This document shows positions 55,798 to 64,000 of a stretch of DNA of 64,000 bases, piece by piece. Position 1 is the stretch's first letter. Each line of letters starts with the position of its first letter. The position numbers and the translations under genes were made by a program. Under the pieces are notes generated by a model, which was not told where the DNA came from, searched no databases, and saw only the letters and a list, made by a program, of their open reading frames with translations. Source of the stretch: an uncultured Oscillospiraceae bacterium. GTDB lineage: Bacteria; Bacillota; Clostridia; Oscillospirales; Oscillospiraceae. The stretch covers positions 1 through 64,000 of the forward strand of contig CALWVS010000001.1 of NCBI GenBank assembly GCA_944385095.1, written 5' to 3'.

Positions 55798-57306
55798 ATG
55801 GCAGATGCGAAAGACGATATTGTCCTGTCCATACGTGGTATGTGTAAGTCTTTTGGTCGCAATCGGGTGCTGGATCACATTAACTTGAACGTGAAGCGTG
55901 GCACTGTAATGGGGCTGATGGGCGAAAATGGTGCTGGCAAGTCCACCATGATGAAGTGTCTGTTTGGCACCTACCAGAAGGACGAGGGAAAAATTTTCCT
56001 GAATGGAAAAGAAATCAATTTTACAGGTCCTAAGGATGCGCTGGAAAATGGAATTGCTATGGTGCACCAGGAACTGAACCAGTGCCTGGAGCGCAATGTA
56101 ATTGACAACCTGTTTCTGGGGCGTTATCCTACCACATCTACCGGCATGGTAGATGAGGGACGCATGAAGAAGAAAGCTTCAGAGCTGTTCAGAAAGCTGG
56201 GCATGACTGTCAATTTGACACAGCCTATGCGCAATATGTCTGTTTCTCAGCGGCAGATGTGCGAAATTGCAAAGGCAATTTCCTATAATTCCAAAGTAAT
56301 TGTATTGGATGAGCCCACCTCATCTCTGACTGTGCAAGAGGTGGATAAGCTCTTTGAGATGATGCGGATGCTCAAGGAGCAGGGCATTGCTCTCATTTAT
56401 ATCTCCCATAAGATGGATGAGATTTTTGAAATTTGCGATGAAATTTCCGTGTTGCGTGATGGTAACTTGGTGATGACAAAAAGTTCCAAGGAAACCAATA
56501 TGAATGAGCTGATCTCCGCTATGGTGGGACGCTCTTTGGAAAGTCGTTTCCCACCAGTGGACAATACACCAGGAGATACCATTCTGTCTGTGCAACACCT
56601 GTCTACAAAGTATGCCCCGCATCTTCAGGATATTACCTTTGATGTGCGGGAAGGTGAGATTTTTGGTCTCTATGGTCTGGTGGGTGCCGGTCGTACCGAG
56701 TTGATGGAGACAATCTTTGGTGTACGAACCCGTGCAGCTGGTCGAGTTTACTTCAAAAACCGCCTCATGAACTTCAATAGTGCCAAAGAGGCAATCGACC
56801 ATGGATTTGCTATGATTACAGAGGAACGAAAAGCAAATGGATTATTCCTGAAATGTGACCTCACCTTTAACACCACCATTGCAAACCTGAACCAGTATAA
56901 GTCAGGCATTGCATTATCCGATGTAAAGATGGTCAAAGCAACCAATAAGGAAATTAAGACCATGCACACCAAATGTATGGGACCAGATGATATGATTGCC
57001 AGTCTGTCAGGCGGCAACCAACAGAAGGTGATTTTTGGTAAATGGCTGGAGCGGGAGCCGCAAATCTTTATGATGGATGAGCCAACCCGTGGTATCGACG
57101 TGGGTGCAAAGTACGAAATTTACGAGCTGATTATCAACATGGCAAAGCAGGGAAAAACCGTCATTGTGGTTTCTTCTGAAATGCCAGAAATTTTGGGCAT
57201 TACCAACCGAATTGGGGTGATGTCAAATGGACACCTCTCTGGAATTGTCAATACAAATGAGACAAACCAGGAGGAGCTGTTGAGACTCAGCGCAAAATAC
57301 CTATAG
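55798..57306 (+). CDS. mglA: Galactose/methylgalactoside ABC transporter ATP-binding protein
   Basis: A 502-residue tandem ATPase typical of CUT2-family sugar importers. First domain: Walker A GENGAGKST, signature-like SVSQRQMCEIAKA, Walker B VIVLDEPTSSL. Second domain: altered Walker A GLVGAGRTE (as usual for this family), signature LSGGNQQK, Walker B FMMDEPTRGIDVG. ATG 55798 follows GGGAG at 8 bases; the longer upstream frame has no ribosome site. mglC begins 15 bases after it. Confidence 0.95.
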   Translation: MADAKDDIVLSIRGMCKSFGRNRVLDHINLNVKRGTVMGLMGENGAGKSTMMKCLFGTYQKDEGKIFLNGKEINFTGPKDALENGIAMVHQELNQCLERNVIDNLFLGRYPTTSTGMVDEGRMKKKASELFRKLGMTVNLTQPMRNMSVSQRQMCEIAKAISYNSKVIVLDEPTSSLTVQEVDKLFEMMRMLKEQGIALIYISHKMDEIFEICDEISVLRDGNLVMTKSSKETNMNELISAMVGRSLESRFPPVDNTPGDTILSVQHLSTKYAPHLQDITFDVREGEIFGLYGLVGAGRTELMETIFGVRTRAAGRVYFKNRLMNFNSAKEAIDHGFAMITEERKANGLFLKCDLTFNTTIANLNQYKSGIALSDVKMVKATNKEIKTMHTKCMGPDDMIASLSGGNQQKVIFGKWLEREPQIFMMDEPTRGIDVGAKYEIYELIINMAKQGKTVIVVSSEMPEILGITNRIGVMSNGHLSGIVNTNETNQEELLRLSAKYL

Positions 57307-57321
57307 TGGGAGATAACGTAT

Positions 57322-58983
57322 ATGGCAGCGGTAAAAACAAATATTTTAACGGCTGAACAGGAGGCAAAGCTCCGTCAGTCCATTGATGAATATGTAGGCA
57401 GTATCCAAAGTAAGATTGATGCACTTCGTCAGGATGGCACCGATAAGGTGGTAGAATTGCAAAATAATTTGGACAGCCTGAAGCGTGACCGAATTTATAC
57501 ACAGCAGGAAAAAGATGCACTGGCAGCCAAGTGGACTCAGGAGCTGGAACAGGCAAAGGCAGTGGAAGCCAAAAACAAGGATGAAATTTCTCGTTTGATT
57601 GCAGATGCTGAGACCTATCTGAATGCACATTTTGATAAGGACTACTATCAGGCTGTGGTAGCAAGCTGTAAGGAAGAAAGAGCAGAGGCACAGGCAAAAT
57701 ATCAGGAAGCTGTGGCAAGACTTCAAAAAGAGCATCAGGAGACTATGTCTAAGCTCACAGATCAGCATGAGATTAAGGATGAGAAGTACGTCCATAAAAA
57801 TCGCCTGTTTGATGCAAAAATGCAGCTTGCCAAGAATTTGCAGGAAATTAAGGACAGACAACACAATGCCTTTGATCATCGCTATCATTTGATTGACCTG
57901 TTGCGCATGTCCCGCTTTACCATTGGGGAGACAATACAGCAAAAGTGGGAGAACTACAAGTATACATTCAACCGCCGTGACTTCCTGTTGCGCAATGGAC
58001 TGTATCTTGCCATTATTGTGATTTTCATTGGTCTGTGTATTGCAACTCCCATTATCAAAGGTCCCAATGTTCAGCTTTTGACCATGAACAATGTGTTGAA
58101 TATTTTGCAGCAGGCCTCTCCCAGAATGTTCCTGGCACTGGGTGTTGCTGGTCTGATTCTGCTGGCTGGTACTGACCTGTCCATTGGTCGTATGGTTGGT
58201 ATGGGTATGACAACCGCTACCATCATTATGCACCAAGGTCCCAATACTGGTTCTGTTTTTGGTCATATTTTTGACTTCTCCACAATGCCAGTGTTTGTTC
58301 GTGTTGTTCTTGCATTGGTAGTATGTATCATATTGTGTACTGTTTTTACTACCATTGCTGGTTTCTTTACAGCAAAGTTTAAGATGCACCCCTTTATTTC
58401 CACCATGGCAAATATGCTGGTCATTTTCGGATTGGTTACTTACTCCACAAAAGGTGTTTCCTTTGGTGCTATTGACCCCAACATTCCCAAAATGATCATT
58501 CCTCGCATCAACAATTTCCCCACCATTATTTTGTGGGCAATTGCAGCCATCGTTGTGGTATGGTTTATCTGGAACAAGACCACCTTCGGTAAGAATCTGT
58601 ATGCAGTAGGTGGCAACCCTGAAGCAGCAGCAGTGTCCGGTATCTCTGTATTCTGGGTTACTGTGGGAGCCTTTGTTATGGCTGGTATTCTGTATGGCTT
58701 TGGTTCTTGGCTGGAGTGTATCCGCATGGTTGGTTCCGGTTCTGCCGCTTATGGACAGGGCTGGGAAATGGATGCCATTGCAGCTTGCGTGGTAGGTGGC
58801 ATTTCCTTTACTGGTGGTATTGGCAAGATTTCTGGTGTAGTTGTTGGTGTGTTTATCTTCACTGCTCTGACCTATGCCCTCACCATTCTGGGTATTGATA
58901 CCAACCTGCAATTTGTGTTCTCTGGTATTATCATTCTGGTGGCTGTTATGCTGGACTGTCTGAAGTATGTTCAGAAGAAGTAA
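57322..58983 (+). CDS. mglC: Galactose ABC transporter permease MglC with N-terminal coiled coil
   Basis: A 553-residue protein. Residues about 222-553 are a CUT2 permease like MglC: ALGVAGLILLAGTDLSIGRMVG, FTAKFKMHPFISTMANML, NLYAVGGNPEAAAVSGI, EMDAIAACVVGGISFTGGIG, LDCLKYVQKK, with about 8-10 helices. Residues about 10-220 are an extra, charged, heptad-like helical region rich in Glu/Lys/Gln (for example VELQNNLDSLKRDRIYTQQEKDALAAK), with no signal peptide, so it should be in the cytoplasm beside MglA. Usual MglC proteins are about 330-340 residues and lack it. There is no stop or internal ribosome site separating the parts. Confidence 0.93.
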   Translation: MAAVKTNILTAEQEAKLRQSIDEYVGSIQSKIDALRQDGTDKVVELQNNLDSLKRDRIYTQQEKDALAAKWTQELEQAKAVEAKNKDEISRLIADAETYLNAHFDKDYYQAVVASCKEERAEAQAKYQEAVARLQKEHQETMSKLTDQHEIKDEKYVHKNRLFDAKMQLAKNLQEIKDRQHNAFDHRYHLIDLLRMSRFTIGETIQQKWENYKYTFNRRDFLLRNGLYLAIIVIFIGLCIATPIIKGPNVQLLTMNNVLNILQQASPRMFLALGVAGLILLAGTDLSIGRMVGMGMTTATIIMHQGPNTGSVFGHIFDFSTMPVFVRVVLALVVCIILCTVFTTIAGFFTAKFKMHPFISTMANMLVIFGLVTYSTKGVSFGAIDPNIPKMIIPRINNFPTIILWAIAAIVVVWFIWNKTTFGKNLYAVGGNPEAAAVSGISVFWVTVGAFVMAGILYGFGSWLECIRMVGSGSAAYGQGWEMDAIAACVVGGISFTGGIGKISGVVVGVFIFTALTYALTILGIDTNLQFVFSGIIILVAVMLDCLKYVQKK

Positions 58984-59018
58984 GGGTGCCACGGTCTGAA
59001 TTGTATTGCTGAAAAACA

Positions 59019-59065
59019 AGAAAGTCCCGGCAGGATGTGATCACATCCTGCCGGGACTTTTTGTA
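59019..59065. terminator. Terminator after mglC
   Basis: Very strong 20-bp perfect inverted repeat (59021-59060, AAAGTCCCGGCAGGATGTGA and its complement) with a T5 tail on the plus strand and A residues for the minus strand. It lies between convergent mglC and asnS. Confidence 0.92.
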
Positions 59066-59109
59066 GCTTGTTGAAAAGAATGTTGATTTCCATTCAACAC
59101 CTGCTTTTA

Positions 59110-60504
59110 TTAAAATTCTGCGTTGCCTACGGTACGGGGGTGCAGTTCCACATCTCGGATGTTGGAAATACCTGTGAGATACATCACCATACGTTCAAAG
59201 CCCAAGCCATAACCGGCATGGCGACAGGAGCCATAGCGGCGCAAGTCACAGTACCACCAGTAATCAGCGGGGTTCATACCCAGTTCTTTGATACGGGCTT
59301 CCAGAATGTCAATGCGCTCCTCACGCTGGCTTCCGCCGATGATTTCGCCAATGCCAGGAACCAGACAATCAGCAGCGGCAACCGTTTTTCCATCCTCATT
59401 GAGTCGCATATAGAAAGCTTTGATTTCCTTGGGATAATCTGTGACAAAGACGGGACGTTTGTAGACTTCCTCCGTGAGATAACGCTCATGTTCTGTCTGG
59501 AGGTCACAGCCCCAGTCTACCTTATAATCAAACTTGTCATTGTTCTGTTTGAGAATTTCCACAGCCTCTGTGTAGGTAACACGACCAAACTTGGCAGATG
59601 CCACATGTTCCAGACGCTCTTTCAGACCCTTATCTACAAAGGAGTTGAAGAAGTTGATTTCATCTGGGCACTTTTCCAAAACTGTGTTGATAATATACTG
59701 AATCATGGCTTCTGCTGTGTCCATATAATCCCCAAGGTCAGCAAATGCCATTTCAGGCTCCACCATCCAGAATTCAGCGGCATGGCGTTGGGTGTTGGAA
59801 TTTTCTGCTCGGAAGGTGGGACCAAAGGTATACACATTGCCGAAGGCCATGGCAAAGTTTTCTGCATTTAGCTGCCCGGAAACGGTCAGGCTGGCACGTT
59901 TGCCAAAAAAGTCTTTGGAGTAGTCCACAGAGCCATCTGGATTTTTGGGGACATTTTCCAAATCCAAAGTGGTGACCTGGAACATCTCACCGGCACCTTC
60001 ACAGTCACTGGCGGTGATAATGGGAGTGTTGATGTAGACAAAACCGCGGTCCTGAAAGAAGCAGTGAATGGCGTGGGCAGCCACAGAACGCACACGGAAG
60101 GCAGCAGAAAACAGATTGGTACGGGGACGCAGATGCTGGATGGTGCGCAAAAATTCCACACCATGACGTTTTTTCTGGAGGGGATAGTCAGGGGCAGAGA
60201 CACCCTCTACCTGTACAGAGGAGGCCTTGATTTCCAGTGGTTGTTTTGCCTCAGGGGTCAGTATGACTTCACCAGTCACAATGAGGGCTGCACCTACATT
60301 CTGCCCTGTGATTTCTTTATAATTTTCCAATACAGAGGCATCCAAAACCACCTGTAGATTTTTGAAGCAGGAGCCATCATTCAGCTCTACAAAGCCAAAG
60401 GTTTTCATATCACGGATGGTACGAGCCCAGCCACAGACTGTGACAGTCTGATGACCTAGGGTCTCCTTGTCCGCAAAGATTGCGGCAACGGTCATACGCT
60501 CCAT
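59110..60504 (-). CDS. asnS: Asparaginyl-tRNA synthetase
   Basis: Charges tRNA-Asn. The 464-residue class IIb enzyme has the OB-fold anticodon domain ([24 protein letters not shown]), motif 2 ([21 protein letters not shown]) and motif 3 ([13 protein letters not shown]). The final GNAEF is typical of AsnS rather than AspS. GGAGAG precedes ATG 60504; a promoter lies upstream. A tRNA-Asn gene is at 104-179. Confidence 0.96.
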   Translation of the reverse strand: MERMTVAAIFADKETLGHQTVTVCGWARTIRDMKTFGFVELNDGSCFKNLQVVLDASVLENYKEITGQNVGAALIVTGEVILTPEAKQPLEIKASSVQVEGVSAPDYPLQKKRHGVEFLRTIQHLRPRTNLFSAAFRVRSVAAHAIHCFFQDRGFVYINTPIITASDCEGAGEMFQVTTLDLENVPKNPDGSVDYSKDFFGKRASLTVSGQLNAENFAMAFGNVYTFGPTFRAENSNTQRHAAEFWMVEPEMAFADLGDYMDTAEAMIQYIINTVLEKCPDEINFFNSFVDKGLKERLEHVASAKFGRVTYTEAVEILKQNNDKFDYKVDWGCDLQTEHERYLTEEVYKRPVFVTDYPKEIKAFYMRLNEDGKTVAAADCLVPGIGEIIGGSQREERIDILEARIKELGMNPADYWWYCDLRRYGSCRHAGYGLGFERMVMYLTGISNIRDVELHPRTVGNAEF

Positions 60505-60560
60505 AGTGTTGTCTCTCCATTTCTAATCAAAATTGGCACTTTCGTGCACAGTTACCCCAT

Positions 60561-60589
60561 ATTATATCCCTAACTATGTTTTTTTACAA
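60561..60589 (-). promoter_or_regulatory. Promoter of asnS
   Basis: On the minus strand: TTGTAA (60589-60584), a 17-base spacer, TATAAT (60566-60561), about 57 bases before the asnS ATG. No T-box leader is visible. Confidence 0.7.
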
Positions 60590-60630
60590 GAGGATACTTC
60601 AAGGGCAGTGCTCCTTTTTTAAGCTGTAGA

Positions 60631-62748
60631 TTATGGTATGGGATGGGTTGGGGTTTCCTCAATAAAACAAGCAACTTTCTGATAGACCTCGCTTTGCTTG
60701 ATTACCATCAACCTGACATCATCTGGTTCATATTGAGAAAGAATTTGTTTCACTTGTTCTGCTAACTCTAATAGCTCAGGGCTGGCAGAGGCTAGGCGTT
60801 CTTGATGTTCGATGAAATCAAGTTGGATCTCAACCATATCTTTCAGATCAGGGTGTGCCTTAAGAGCCAAATTTAAGAAACTCACTGCCTGAGTAAACTG
60901 TTGTGTCTGTAGGGCATGTTCTTCCTGTACAAGATACCATAGGCACTGGTGGAGTGAGGGCAGGATGGAGATATCATCCTGGGAAAGGTTTGGCTGATAA
61001 ATACAGGACAGAAGACGATGAGCCAGTGTGCATAGATGTTGTAACAGAGAAACAGCATCTTTATGGTGGGCAAAGGTTGGATTGCACAAAGCATAAAAGA
61101 TGATTTCCACCTGAAAGTTTAGTGCAATGGTACCAAAAAAGCTGTCCCCTTCCCACTGGAGTAGATGAGGTACAAATTCTGCATCATACTTTCCAAGTGT
61201 TTTTGCAATGGGGAGCAACTCTTCATGGGGTTGTGTCTGGTAGAATGACAGTGGGAAATGGGCATTGCATGCAATGACATGATTAAGAACAGGGGGAGGG
61301 ATTTCCCCCCAGTTCTGAATGTTTCCTAAAATACACTCAATTTCAGTAGGGTTCTCCATAGCCATCACCTGTGCGCCTTTGCCCATATCAATGGATACGT
61401 CTTGATAGAGCCGCCACTCCTCCCGTGCCTGACCGGGCAGGAAAGAGAGTGCCATCCGCTTCAGACATCCTTCCCGACGGGCAACGGCACGGGGTGAGGT
61501 CTGTTCCACGTGCAGAAAATGCGACATATGCTCTGCCACAATGTCAGGAGTTTCCGGGCAGTGCAGCAAAAGAACCGCAGCGTCCAGAATGGCCATGGCA
61601 ATTTTGGGTGGGGTGTTGTCCGACACGGGAATGGTGCGCAGTGCCGTTAATGCCCGTTCGTCCTGATGTAGGTTGGCAGCGGACATCGCCTCCATAATGT
61701 AAATTTCCTGCTGTGTCTGTATGGCAGCACGATAGAGACCGGACACCCCGAAATTGGTGATGGGGTACCCTCCGGAATAGTATTTTTGAATGCCTGCATA
61801 GTAGGATGGAACCAGCTCCAGCACAGCTTCATAACGGTCTGAGAAGAAGGCGCGATAAATGGACTGATAGACAATATCCACCTCTGTATAGGGGGAGTGG
61901 GGGAACAGCTGTTGCGCCAGAGCCACCCAGTCGTCAAACTCAGGCATCTGGTAGCGGTTGGCCGCATCCACACATTTTCGTAAAATAGCCGGACTTAACT
62001 CTTCCCAGTGTGCGCCATGAGGTTCCATGGTAATCCATCGAACGCAGGCTCTGGCATATTGTTGCGCCTTTTCCGGAATGCCAACACCAGCATCCAGACA
62101 CTCCATCAACAGACCTCCGTCTTGAGAAAATCCATCTTCCAGCTGTGGCTCCAACAGAGCCAGATTGCGCTCAGCTTTTCTCAGTGCATTTTCTTTGGTC
62201 TCGTAGGCGTAGCCATCGTGATGGAGAATGGTGTGAGTGAAGGCGTGCCAGCAGGAACCGGCTGGCAAATCCCACCGCTCATGAATGACACTGGTGTAGC
62301 GAATGCCAGTAGCCATGCGCAGCATGCGTATGGCAGCAAAGTCGGTGTATTCTCCCAGCATATCAGGGGTAATATAGTTGCGGATGGTCAGAGTACACAC
62401 AGTGAGGTGGTCGTACTGTCTGGCAGAGAGAAACGCCATCAGTTCAGACAAATCTTCGTCAAAAAATTCATCTGCATCAATGGACAGGTACCAGTCTCCC
62501 GATGCACGATCCATCACTGCGTTTCGGGCAGCGGAAAAATCATTGCACCAGGGAAAATCAAAGCAGAGATCTGCATACTGCATGGCAAGTTCACGGGTTC
62601 CATCGGTAGAACCAGTGTCAGCCACAATCAGTTCACATGGGATGGCATCCCGCAGAGGTTGCAGTGATTGAAAACACCGCTCAATACAGCGCATTTCATT
62701 TTTGACAATCATACCGATGGTCAAAATGGGCTTTTGAGTTGTTTCCAT
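60631..62748 (-). CDS. Family 2 glycosyltransferase with long helical C-terminal region
   Basis: A 705-residue protein. Residues about 8-230 are a GT2 (GT-A) domain: LTIGMIVKNEMRCIERCFQSL, ELIVADTGSTDGTRELA, the DxD-type motif SIDADEFFDED, and HERWDLPAGS. The remaining 470 residues are mostly helical and may be TPR-like repeats. It lies directly downstream of the flagellin gene on the same strand, so it is a good candidate for flagellin glycosylation; this is inference. ATG 62748 is chosen with AAAGGAG 11 bases upstream; the upstream in-frame extension runs through the flagellin terminator and is rejected. Confidence 0.85.
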   Translation of the reverse strand: METTQKPILTIGMIVKNEMRCIERCFQSLQPLRDAIPCELIVADTGSTDGTRELAMQYADLCFDFPWCNDFSAARNAVMDRASGDWYLSIDADEFFDEDLSELMAFLSARQYDHLTVCTLTIRNYITPDMLGEYTDFAAIRMLRMATGIRYTSVIHERWDLPAGSCWHAFTHTILHHDGYAYETKENALRKAERNLALLEPQLEDGFSQDGGLLMECLDAGVGIPEKAQQYARACVRWITMEPHGAHWEELSPAILRKCVDAANRYQMPEFDDWVALAQQLFPHSPYTEVDIVYQSIYRAFFSDRYEAVLELVPSYYAGIQKYYSGGYPITNFGVSGLYRAAIQTQQEIYIMEAMSAANLHQDERALTALRTIPVSDNTPPKIAMAILDAAVLLLHCPETPDIVAEHMSHFLHVEQTSPRAVARREGCLKRMALSFLPGQAREEWRLYQDVSIDMGKGAQVMAMENPTEIECILGNIQNWGEIPPPVLNHVIACNAHFPLSFYQTQPHEELLPIAKTLGKYDAEFVPHLLQWEGDSFFGTIALNFQVEIIFYALCNPTFAHHKDAVSLLQHLCTLAHRLLSCIYQPNLSQDDISILPSLHQCLWYLVQEEHALQTQQFTQAVSFLNLALKAHPDLKDMVEIQLDFIEHQERLASASPELLELAEQVKQILSQYEPDDVRLMVIKQSEVYQKVACFIEETPTHPIP

Positions 62749-62814
62749 AGGATGTAACACTCCTTTTACTATCGGATTTTGGAACAGGGACTGAAATACA
62801 ATCCACATTCCAAA

Positions 62815-62852
62815 AGCAAATAGAACTGGGGCGAGCCGTGCGCCCGCCCCAG
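62815..62852 (-). terminator. Terminator of the flagellin gene
   Basis: On the minus strand CTGGGGCG / CGCCCCAG with an 11-base loop is followed by TTCTATTTGCTTTT. It lies about 47 bases after the flagellin stop codon. Confidence 0.75.
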
Positions 62853-62898
62853 AAACATGCTTGTGATTTTGTTGTGTGGTCGTATCCACAGAACCAGA

Positions 62899-64000
62899 TT
62901 AGCCCAGCAGCTGCAGAACGCCCTGAGGCACCTGGTTGGCCTGAGCCAGCATCGCCTGAGCGGACTGAATCAGGATGTTGTTCTTGGTGTAGTCCATCAT
63001 TTCCTCTGCCACGTCGGTGTCACGGATGCTGGACTCAGCATTCTGGATGTTCTCCTCCATGACAGACAGGTTGTTGATGGTGTGATCCAGACGGTTCTGG
63101 GTGGCACCCAGAGTACCGCGGATGTCAGACACCTTGTTGACAGCGGCCTTGATGATGTCAATGGCTGCCTTAGCACCCTCAGCGTCACCGATATCCAGAT
63201 CAGCCAGACCCAGGGACTCCACGTGGGTGTCCTCAATGGCCACAGACAGCTGGTTGAAGTCATCAGAGGTGTCGCCAATCTGCAGATCCAGTGTGCCGCC
63301 GCCCTGGGACAGCTTGTCGTTGCTGAAGATGATATCAGTAGCCACCACATCGCGAGAGGTATCATTTGCTTTGGGAACCTCTGTCTGCATCCCGGTGACG
63401 CGGGTGATTTCAGTGGCAACAAGTCTGGCGGCATCCTGGTCCAAGGTACCATCTGTGGTAATTAGATTAATGTCGCCATCCAGCGCCTTTTTGGTGTCGT
63501 TGGACAGATCGTCAGTGCTGTCCAGCAGCAGGAACTTGTGCCCGTTCAGCTCAAACACCTTTGCCATCAGGTCATCCATTTCATCGGTGCTCGCTGCAAG
63601 CTTGTCGGTCATTTTGGCCAGATCAAATTTCTGGAGAGCATCATAGGACTGAACCGTTGTGGTTGCCTGCCCTGCACCAGTGGTTGGATTCTGGAAACCA
63701 GCGGAGTTCACAAAGGCATCGGTAAAGTTGTTGGTGAAGTTGGCACCGGTCACTTCGGCGCCAGCGGAACCCTCCACCTTTGCTTTCATGTACAGAGTAC
63801 CATTGGCGGAGGTGGACACATCGAAGTTGGCAGAGAAGGTATCGTCTGCCTTCAGGCTGTTCAGAATGGCAGTGGTCAAATCTGCTGCTGTCAGATTGCC
63901 AGTGGCAGTGGACAGATAGTACTTGCTGCCGGTGTTGTCGGTGAAGTAGTTTTTGGTGACAGTGGAGTTGTCAATGCCGGACTGGTCGCCGTGGTAGGTC
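62899..64000 (-). CDS. fliC: Flagellin, C-terminal part (runs off the window)
   Basis: The visible 366 residues are the C-terminal part of a flagellin; the N-terminus lies beyond position 64000 and the reading frame stays open to the edge. The conserved D0/D1 C-terminal helix is complete (TLGATQNRLDHTINNL, DTDVAEEMMDYTKNNIL, QSAQAMLAQANQVPQGVLQLLG). The part before it is Thr/Ser/Asp/Asn-rich and corresponds to the surface-exposed variable domain, a usual site of O-glycosylation. The codon use is G/C-richer than in most of the window. A terminator follows, then a glycosyltransferase gene. Confidence 0.93.
   Translation of the reverse strand, partial: TYHGDQSGIDNSTVTKNYFTDNTGSKYYLSTATGNLTAADLTTAILNSLKADDTFSANFDVSTSANGTLYMKAKVEGSAGAEVTGANFTNNFTDAFVNSAGFQNPTTGAGQATTTVQSYDALQKFDLAKMTDKLAASTDEMDDLMAKVFELNGHKFLLLDSTDDLSNDTKKALDGDINLITTDGTLDQDAARLVATEITRVTGMQTEVPKANDTSRDVVATDIIFSNDKLSQGGGTLDLQIGDTSDDFNQLSVAIEDTHVESLGLADLDIGDAEGAKAAIDIIKAAVNKVSDIRGTLGATQNRLDHTINNLSVMEENIQNAESSIRDTDVAEEMMDYTKNNILIQSAQAMLAQANQVPQGVLQLLG

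Noticed and set aside
57346-59019. A 557-codon open frame on the minus strand opposite mglC
   Set aside because: It is antisense to a clear permease gene; its His/Asn/Gln/Thr-rich product is what a reversed membrane-protein frame gives, and it would cross the terminator.
62749-62889. Longer start of the glycosyltransferase reaching to 62889
   Set aside because: It crosses the flagellin terminator and has no ribosome site; the GT2 domain begins soon after ATG 62748.

Overview
The window looks like a chromosomal segment of an anaerobic, spore-forming, flagellated Clostridia bacterium, most likely Oscillospiraceae-like. The grounds are sporulation genes (gpr, a spoIIQ-like gene, spoIIE, a pdaB-like deacetylase), the Firmicute-type order gdpP-rplI-dnaB-tilS-hpt-ftsH, rpsF-ssb-rpsR, HemZ, a YesN/YesM two-component system, and a flagellin. 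I saw no insertion sequence, prophage or CRISPR array. The taxonomic call is inference from gene content.

Layout. 1-745: end of an rRNA operon (5S fragment) and a five-tRNA array closed by a terminator. 771-9769: an unknown membrane protein, trmO, a GH42 beta-galactosidase, an M16 protease, a sporulation block (spoIIQ-like gene with a good SigF/SigG promoter, then gpr) and a MATE exporter. 9791-16319: amino-acid symporter, proS, a niacin repressor with an operator-controlled permease, and the rpsF-ssb-rpsR operon. 16385-26402: GH13 glycosidase and the recJ-relA-dtd-MBL-hemZ-uridine-kinase-like run. 26429-42765: mnmG, a second MBL protein, spoIIE, asp23-fakA, and the gdpP-to-ftsH operon. 42849-49796: a small Cys-rich protein, two hexuronate genes (uxaC, kdgK), pdaB-like, and sugar-nucleotide genes (fcl, rfbF, rfbG). 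50028-59065: a sugar-sensing and uptake locus. 59110-64000: asnS, a large glycosyltransferase and the C-terminal part of flagellin.

The sugar locus is the most unusual part. A YesN-type regulator, a YesM-type sensor kinase and a lipoprotein sugar-binding protein are encoded with overlapping ends and look like a three-part sensor. Next comes a galactose/glucose-type ABC importer (mglB, mglA, mglC). Its binding protein appears to be circularly permuted. The segment matching residues about 1-100 of E. coli GBP lies at the C-terminus, while nearly all sugar- and calcium-binding residues are kept. The permease MglC carries an N-terminal cytoplasmic region of about 220 residues, mostly predicted coiled coil, which the family normally lacks. 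A GH42 beta-galactosidase elsewhere in the window could supply galactose to this importer.
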